Origin: Thermococcus sp. MV5
GTDB taxonomy: Archaea > Methanobacteriota_B > Thermococci > Thermococcales > Thermococcaceae
Length of the DNA stretch: 64,000 nt
Assembly (NCBI RefSeq): GCF_012027425.1
Contig: NZ_SNUE01000002.1
Location: 62,001 to 126,000, forward strand
Direction: 5' to 3'
Position 1 is the stretch's first letter. Each line of letters opens with the position of its first letter. Below, piece after piece: positions 59,763-64,000 of this stretch. Position numbers and translations under genes: made by a program. The notes beneath the pieces are model-generated. The model was not told where the DNA came from. It saw only the letters and a list, made by a program, of their open reading frames with translations, and did no database searches.

Positions 59763-61637
59763 ATGTATGCTTATACGGGAAAACTTCTGGATGTTAACCT
59801 CACAAGAGAAAAAGTAAAGACTGTGGAGGTCGAAGAGGAAATTTTAAGAAAGTTCTATGGTGGAAGAGGACTTGGAGTCTATCTCTTATGGAAAGAGCTT
59901 GGAGATAAATGGGAAAAAATCGACCCTCTTGGAGAAGAAAACCTACTACTAATTCTTACTGGGCCTCTAACAGGGTATTATCCCGGAATTAAAACCTCAG
60001 TTGTTTCAAAATCCCCCGAAAGTAATGGAGTTATTGGGAGCGTATTAAGTAGTGAAGTAGGACTTGAACTCAAAGCATCTGGTTATGATGGGATAATTAT
60101 AAGAGGAAGAGCCAAAACTCCAGTTTATCTCTTTGTTCACGATGACAGCATAGAGATAAGGGATGCAACCAAATACTGGGGAATGGGAGGAGTGGAACTT
60201 CACAAGACTCTACTCAAAGAAGTTCACGAAGAAATCCAAAAGAAGGAGAGGCTAAGGGGCATACCAAAAGAGCCTGCAATGATGTACATCAGCAAAGGGG
60301 GCGAAAATAAAATCCGCTTTGCAGCAATAATGAGCAAGCTCATGCATGCCGCAGGTTATGGGGGGTATGGAGCAGTAATGGGAAGTAAGAACTTAAAAGC
60401 AATAATTGTAAAAGGCAGTAAAGCTCTACCCGAAGTTAACGATAAAGAGAAGATGAAATCTATGATTCAAGAATTCTGGAAAGAACTCTTCACGATGACA
60501 ACTTTTAGAGAATGGGGAACTGGAGCTGGAGGTTACAGTGTTGGCCATGACCGGTCAAGTGAACCCATAAAAAACTGGCAGGAAGAATACCATGACAATG
60601 AGGGGATAAGTGTAGTGAATTTTGAAAATAGAACTTGGATTAAGAAATACTGGGCCGACTATGGTTGCCCAGTAAATTGTATGAAAATTTCTTATCTCCG
60701 CTATGGTCCCTATAAAGGCTCAATCACCGATGCTCCAGACTACGAGCTTATGGCATATATGGGAACAAACCTTGGAATATTCGAGCCAGAAAAAATAGTT
60801 TACCTTTCCTACTTAGTTGATGAACTAGGATTAGATGGGATAAATGCGGGAAATACCCTTGGATTTGCAGCAGAACTTTACCAAAGAGGAATTCTAACAG
60901 AGGATGATCTTGGGTTTGAACTCAATTGGGGAGACGAAAAGGCTTTTGCAAAGCTTTTAAAGTTGATAGTAAACAGAAAGAGAATAGGCGAAATATTGGC
61001 GGAAGGGACTTATAGGGCCGCTTTAAAGATTAGCGAAATGAAGGAGATAGATGCACTACAATATGCAGTTCATGTAAAAGGCATTGGAGTTGGAGCTCAT
61101 GGAGTAAGAAGTGACTTGGATTACACAAAGGACATAAGTTATGCAGTTTCTGCCCAAGGCGGTGATCATACTTCTACTGCAAGTCTCCCAGCAAAGAGTT
61201 ATGAAGGGGAGATGGTAAACGCATTCTATGATTCGGCTGTTGTATGTATGTTCGTCACTAAACCTGGGTTTGAAAGAATTTTAGAGTTTGGAAATGTCCT
61301 AACAGGTTTTAATATAACCCCAGAACAATGGTTCAATGAGATCGGTCTAAGGATAATTCACCTCCAAAGGATTCTACTACTCCTGGGAGGCCCAGATGTT
61401 TATTGGGATCCAAGAAGAGATGATGATAATCCACCAAGATTCTATGAACCTCTACCAAATGGTCCAGTGAAAGGTAAAACACTAAACAAGGAAGATATCA
61501 TGAACAAAGTAAAACAGTACTATGCTGAGATAGGATATGACGAAAATGGCATCCCTAAAGAAGATGTTCTCGAGAAACTAGGATTAAGCGAGGCAAAGAG
61601 AGAAATCACGCGCATTAAAAGGCGTTTAAATATCTAA
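59763..61637 (+). CDS. Aldehyde ferredoxin oxidoreductase-family tungstoenzyme
   Basis: A 624-residue AOR-family enzyme. GGRGLGVYLLWKEL, LLLILTGPLTGYYPGIKTS and GYGGYGAVMGSKNLKAIIVK fit the tungstopterin-binding N-terminal domain. The [4Fe-4S] ligands would be Asp299, Cys302, Cys306 (DYGCPVNC) and Cys495 (DSAVVC). The first, usually Cys, is Asp. Family members oxidise aldehydes to acids with ferredoxin. With the polyferredoxin subunit upstream it resembles WOR5-like two-subunit enzymes. The ATG at 59763 follows GAGGTGAGAAGT. Confidence 0.9.
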   Translation: MYAYTGKLLDVNLTREKVKTVEVEEEILRKFYGGRGLGVYLLWKELGDKWEKIDPLGEENLLLILTGPLTGYYPGIKTSVVSKSPESNGVIGSVLSSEVGLELKASGYDGIIIRGRAKTPVYLFVHDDSIEIRDATKYWGMGGVELHKTLLKEVHEEIQKKERLRGIPKEPAMMYISKGGENKIRFAAIMSKLMHAAGYGGYGAVMGSKNLKAIIVKGSKALPEVNDKEKMKSMIQEFWKELFTMTTFREWGTGAGGYSVGHDRSSEPIKNWQEEYHDNEGISVVNFENRTWIKKYWADYGCPVNCMKISYLRYGPYKGSITDAPDYELMAYMGTNLGIFEPEKIVYLSYLVDELGLDGINAGNTLGFAAELYQRGILTEDDLGFELNWGDEKAFAKLLKLIVNRKRIGEILAEGTYRAALKISEMKEIDALQYAVHVKGIGVGAHGVRSDLDYTKDISYAVSAQGGDHTSTASLPAKSYEGEMVNAFYDSAVVCMFVTKPGFERILEFGNVLTGFNITPEQWFNEIGLRIIHLQRILLLLGGPDVYWDPRRDDDNPPRFYEPLPNGPVKGKTLNKEDIMNKVKQYYAEIGYDENGIPKEDVLEKLGLSEAKREITRIKRRLNI

Positions 61638-61709
61638 CTTTCTCTTTTAAACTTTAGGTTTTGATGATCTTTTTAAGGCTTTATAACCAAAAACTATACG
61701 GTGATGTCC

Positions 61710-62141
61710 ATGGTCGAATATAAAGACATGACAATTAAAGCTGTTGGAAAGAGACTTTCCCCAACCAAAATGAAAGTGAAAGCTGGAGAATTCGAAATAA
61801 TGATAGATAAGGTGGGAGGAGACTTCCCAAGCCCCCTAGACTATACTCTAGCATCCCTTGCAGGATGTATTAATATAGTTGGAACTCTTGTAGCTAAGGA
61901 TATGGGAATAAACATAGAAGACATAGAAATTGAGGTTGAAGGAGTATTTAATCCTGGAAAGCTTTATGGAAAAGGTACTCAACGAGCAGGATATAAGGAA
62001 ATTAAAGTAAAAGTCAAGGTAAAAACCGACGCCGATGAAGAAACTCTTGAGAAATGGCTTAAACAAGTTGAAGAGCGCTGTCCTATAAGTGATAATCTTG
62101 TAAACCCAACTCCTACAGAAGTTGAATTTGAAAAATTCTGA
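61710..62141 (+). CDS. OsmC family protein
   Basis: A 143-residue OsmC/Ohr-like protein. GGDFPSPLDYTLASLAGCIN includes the first redox Cys, and VEERCPISDNLVNPTPTEVE the second, as in peroxide-reducing members. It may protect the oxygen-sensitive metalloenzymes encoded nearby. The ATG at 61710 follows GGTGATGTCC. It follows the AOR-type gene by 72 bases; promoter-like TTTATAACC lies between them. Confidence 0.88.
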   Translation: MVEYKDMTIKAVGKRLSPTKMKVKAGEFEIMIDKVGGDFPSPLDYTLASLAGCINIVGTLVAKDMGINIEDIEIEVEGVFNPGKLYGKGTQRAGYKEIKVKVKVKTDADEETLEKWLKQVEERCPISDNLVNPTPTEVEFEKF

Positions 62142-62184
62142 AGACTTTTAAATCCTTTTTCTCCACCTTTTTCTGGTGAAGCTA

Positions 62185-62511
62185 ATGTGGCGTGAAAAAC
62201 TTAAACAAGGTTTTCTAGAGAACGATGAGATAATGATTGAACTCAGTATAGGAGGAGAATGTGGAGAATGGTTCCCTAGCATAGCTTTATATGATAAAGA
62301 GAATGACACCTGGTACTATTTTGATAATGACATCCCTCCTGGAGCAGATCAGGAAGAAGGCTTACGAAATGCTATTGAGTTTTTTGAGAAACTCGTAATT
62401 GGGCTTGAAATCCCCGTGCTTAAACTTTCTCCTCTAAAAGAAGCCCCTCAAGAAGTCTACAAAAAATTAACAAGGTTTCTGGAGGGGCTGAGAGATGAAT
62501 ATAAAAGTTAA
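62185..62511 (+). CDS. Unknown protein next to moaD
   Basis: A 108-residue acidic protein: MWREKLKQGFLENDEIMIEL, GEWFPSIALYDKENDTWYYF, PPGADQEEGLRNAIEFFEKL. No membrane segment or known domain is visible. TGGTGAAGCTA precedes the ATG at 62185. Its 3' end overlaps the moaD-like gene by 17 bases, so a role in tungstopterin or sulfur-carrier work is possible, but this is inference. Confidence 0.7.
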   Translation: MWREKLKQGFLENDEIMIELSIGGECGEWFPSIALYDKENDTWYYFDNDIPPGADQEEGLRNAIEFFEKLVIGLEIPVLKLSPLKEAPQEVYKKLTRFLEGLRDEYKS

Positions 62512-62716
62512 ACTCTATGGAGAACTTGCTTTAAAGTATAAACCCGAGATAGAAATTGAGGTTAGAGAAAATGCCCTTGTTAATGATGTTCTTACACTGT
62601 TAAAAATTAGCGAAAATGAACATCATTTACTTATAAATGAAAAGAAAGTTTCGAAAGATTATCCTTTACAAGAAGGAGACATTTTGAAGATTCTCCCTGT
62701 GGTATATGGAGGTTAA
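62495..62716 (+). CDS. moaD: MoaD/ThiS-like sulfur carrier
   Basis: A 73-residue ubiquitin-fold protein starting MNIKVKLYGELALKYKPEIE and ending VVYGG. The C-terminal Gly-Gly is where MoaE- or ThiF-type enzymes activate and thiolate the carrier. With the tungsten enzyme upstream it most likely donates sulfur for molybdopterin dithiolene synthesis; ThiS is the alternative. It overlaps the convergent gene at 62713 by 4 bases. GGAGGGGCTGAG lies upstream of the ATG. Confidence 0.82.
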   Translation: MNIKVKLYGELALKYKPEIEIEVRENALVNDVLTLLKISENEHHLLINEKKVSKDYPLQEGDILKILPVVYGG

Positions 62717-62997
62717 CCCTCCCCTAACCCGACGTCCTCTCCAAAAGTTATTGTTAAATAAAGTTCAACAATTCCTTTTTCGATGTTCTCAATTATTTTT
62801 CTTTCAAGATTCTTAATTTCTTCATCAGAAAGATACCTGTTTTCTTCGATAATTTTTAACTTTCCGTTTTTTCTATCTAATACTATAGTGGTGCCTTCTA
62901 TTATAAGCGGGAGGTAATTTATTTTAAACCCATAGAGCTCCTCTACATAACTTACTTTTTGATTCAGAGTCTCAAGATAGGTTCTTAATTTACTCAT
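62713..62997 (-). CDS. Small protein of unknown function
   Basis: A 94-residue protein starting MSKLRTYLETLNQKVSYVEE, with KINYLPLIIEGTTIVLDRKN and LSDEEIKNLERKIIENIEKG, a mixed alpha/beta plan. The ATG at 62997 follows GGTGAGTAA; the longer frame (to 63057) would run into the divergent glycosidase start and is rejected. I recognise no family. It converges on moaD with a 4-base overlap. Confidence 0.65.
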   Translation of the reverse strand: MSKLRTYLETLNQKVSYVEELYGFKINYLPLIIEGTTIVLDRKNGKLKIIEENRYLSDEEIKNLERKIIENIEKGIVELYLTITFGEDVGLGEG

Positions 62998-63055
62998 TTT
63001 ACTCACCGTAACCCTTAATACTTCCAACCAACTTAAAAATCTTGGTGTGAATGAC

Positions 63056-64000
63056 ATGTACCAAAAGTTTGGTTATCATTTTCATGCATACCAACCAGGA
63101 GATATCATCTATATCCATGATGGTTCTGGGTGGGACCCAATAAAGTATTCAGAGCGATTAAGCCCAGTTTCTTTAAGAATAAGAGAGACAGAAGTAAAGT
63201 CCAGAAACTGGACAAGAACAGTTATCAAGGCCTACGAATACACAAGTGACACCCTAGGTTCTTTAAAATCCGGATGTGCAAGTGTTGACTTTGAACCCTT
63301 CACGCTCTACATGATCCTACGATACAAACCAAGGATTTACGGAGAGATAGTCGAGTTGCTTATGAATAAGGTAGAAGCCGTGCCAACAACTCCGTTTCAC
63401 CCTATAATGCCACACTTAAGCGTTTTTGAGCAAGCGATACTCGCAAAAGTTTCTTTTGACTTTTATGAACCTTTCACTAAGAATAAAGATGTTGTGGGGT
63501 ATTGGCTTCCAGAAAATGTGATAACAAGAGAAACTGCTAAAATTGTTGCTGAATCCACTACCAAAGATATCGTATTCTTGCTTGATGAAAGGCAGTTTGT
63601 TGGATTAAACTTTCCTCAGGCCAAGTTTTCCTGTAACACATATAAATGCAATGAGAAAGTAGCATATGTTTTTGGAAGAGATCATCAACTAAGTGATGCA
63701 TTTGCTTTTAATACACTAGATATCAACGGTCTAGTTAGAGGAGTTGTCGAAGGAAGGATAGATGTCTTCAAGGAGAATGCAAAAATTCCATACTTGGTCT
63801 ACCTAGCAAGCGATCTCGAGGCCCTCCTTGCTAATCCACAACAACTTGATAGATTTCTTGCATGGGTAACAAAACTTGAAGAAAAGGATGTTGAGACAAT
63901 AAATACAGTAGAATTCGTTAGAAAGAAGAAAAGTGGAGAGTTCAAATGCTTAGAAGGAGAATGTAGCGGATATTTCAGAATAAATGTAAAAGACTACTCC
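63056..64000 (+). CDS. Glycoside hydrolase family 57-like protein, cut by the right edge
   Basis: The frame is open from the ATG at 63056 to base 64000 (315 codons) with no stop. MYQKFGYHFHAYQPGDIIYI matches the GH57 region I (His-x-His then QP), TTPFHPIMPHL matches the conserved His-Pro stretch, and GYWLPENVI contains the WLPE segment with Glu153. Many GH57 enzymes are alpha-amylases or branching enzymes in Thermococcales. The nucleophile region is not yet reached. It lacks a signal peptide, so it is probably cytosolic. The left neighbour is divergent with 58 bases between. Confidence 0.75.
   Translation, partial: MYQKFGYHFHAYQPGDIIYIHDGSGWDPIKYSERLSPVSLRIRETEVKSRNWTRTVIKAYEYTSDTLGSLKSGCASVDFEPFTLYMILRYKPRIYGEIVELLMNKVEAVPTTPFHPIMPHLSVFEQAILAKVSFDFYEPFTKNKDVVGYWLPENVITRETAKIVAESTTKDIVFLLDERQFVGLNFPQAKFSCNTYKCNEKVAYVFGRDHQLSDAFAFNTLDINGLVRGVVEGRIDVFKENAKIPYLVYLASDLEALLANPQQLDRFLAWVTKLEEKDVETINTVEFVRKKKSGEFKCLEGECSGYFRINVKDYS

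Overview
The window is chromosomal DNA of a hyperthermophilic euryarchaeon of the Thermococcales, most likely an AT-rich Thermococcus; Pyrococcus or Palaeococcus is less likely. The evidence is the gene content: cupin-type phosphoglucose isomerase, a tungsten-type aldehyde ferredoxin oxidoreductase, MBF1, Nop5/fibrillarin, archaeal HMG-CoA synthase/thiolase/DUF35, DUF257 and DUF835 proteins, and a fla/arl archaellum operon led by an EarA-type regulator. Archaeal promoters (TTTAWATA-like TATA boxes) and GGTGA/GAGGTG ribosome binding sites support this. Many starts were moved downstream of the longest reading frame on the basis of these sites.

Layout. 1-4.3 kb: a TrmO-like end, two extraordinary Trp/Gly/Pro-rich mini-proteins coupled to a NifX-like protein, a DUF364 protein with a lipoprotein, a frameshifted exported protein, a decayed IS200/IS605-like end and mobA. 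4.3-9.4 kb: GNAT, TPR, DUF257, RNase Z, TraB-like, zinc ribbon and an Lrp-type regulator. 9.6-16.2 kb: AbgT transporter with M20 amidohydrolase, NYN/KH/S2P cluster, pgi, methylmalonyl-CoA mutase large subunit. 16.2-26.3 kb: tRNA-Val beside a 5'-truncated membrane protein, a subtilase, MBF1, the mevalonate-entry complex, Nop5-fibrillarin and enolase. 26.5-28 kb: a frameshifted sodium:solute symporter.

28.3-38.8 kb is the archaellum locus: earA, a methyltransferase, one archaellin flaB, flaC, D, F, G, H, I, J and a large surface protein whose GTG start overlaps the flaJ stop. The flaB promoter carries a cluster of TACATA/TATGTA sites. 39-47.5 kb is accessory: AEC transporter, cupin, NodU-type carbamoyltransferase, aromatic aminotransferase, a chimeric remnant of an FAD oxidase and an FGGY kinase, an AIR-synthase-like protein, and Thermococcales-type hypothetical proteins. 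48-54.8 kb holds rqcH with a coupled unknown gene, a radical SAM protein and ileS. 55-64 kb has DUF401, DUF835 and DUF116 proteins, an EamA transporter, a polyferredoxin-aldehyde oxidoreductase pair, OsmC, MoaD and the start of a GH57 enzyme cut by the right edge.

The strongest unexplained signals are: the Trp-rich mini-protein/NifX trio; dispersed hairpins matching the omega-RNA-like right end of IS200/IS605 elements with no tnpB gene; a perfect 19-bp inverted repeat that covers the start sites on both sides of earA and could allow promoter inversion; a nested-hairpin candidate RNA after the archaellum operon; and several broken genes. No CRISPR array, rRNA or intact insertion sequence was seen.
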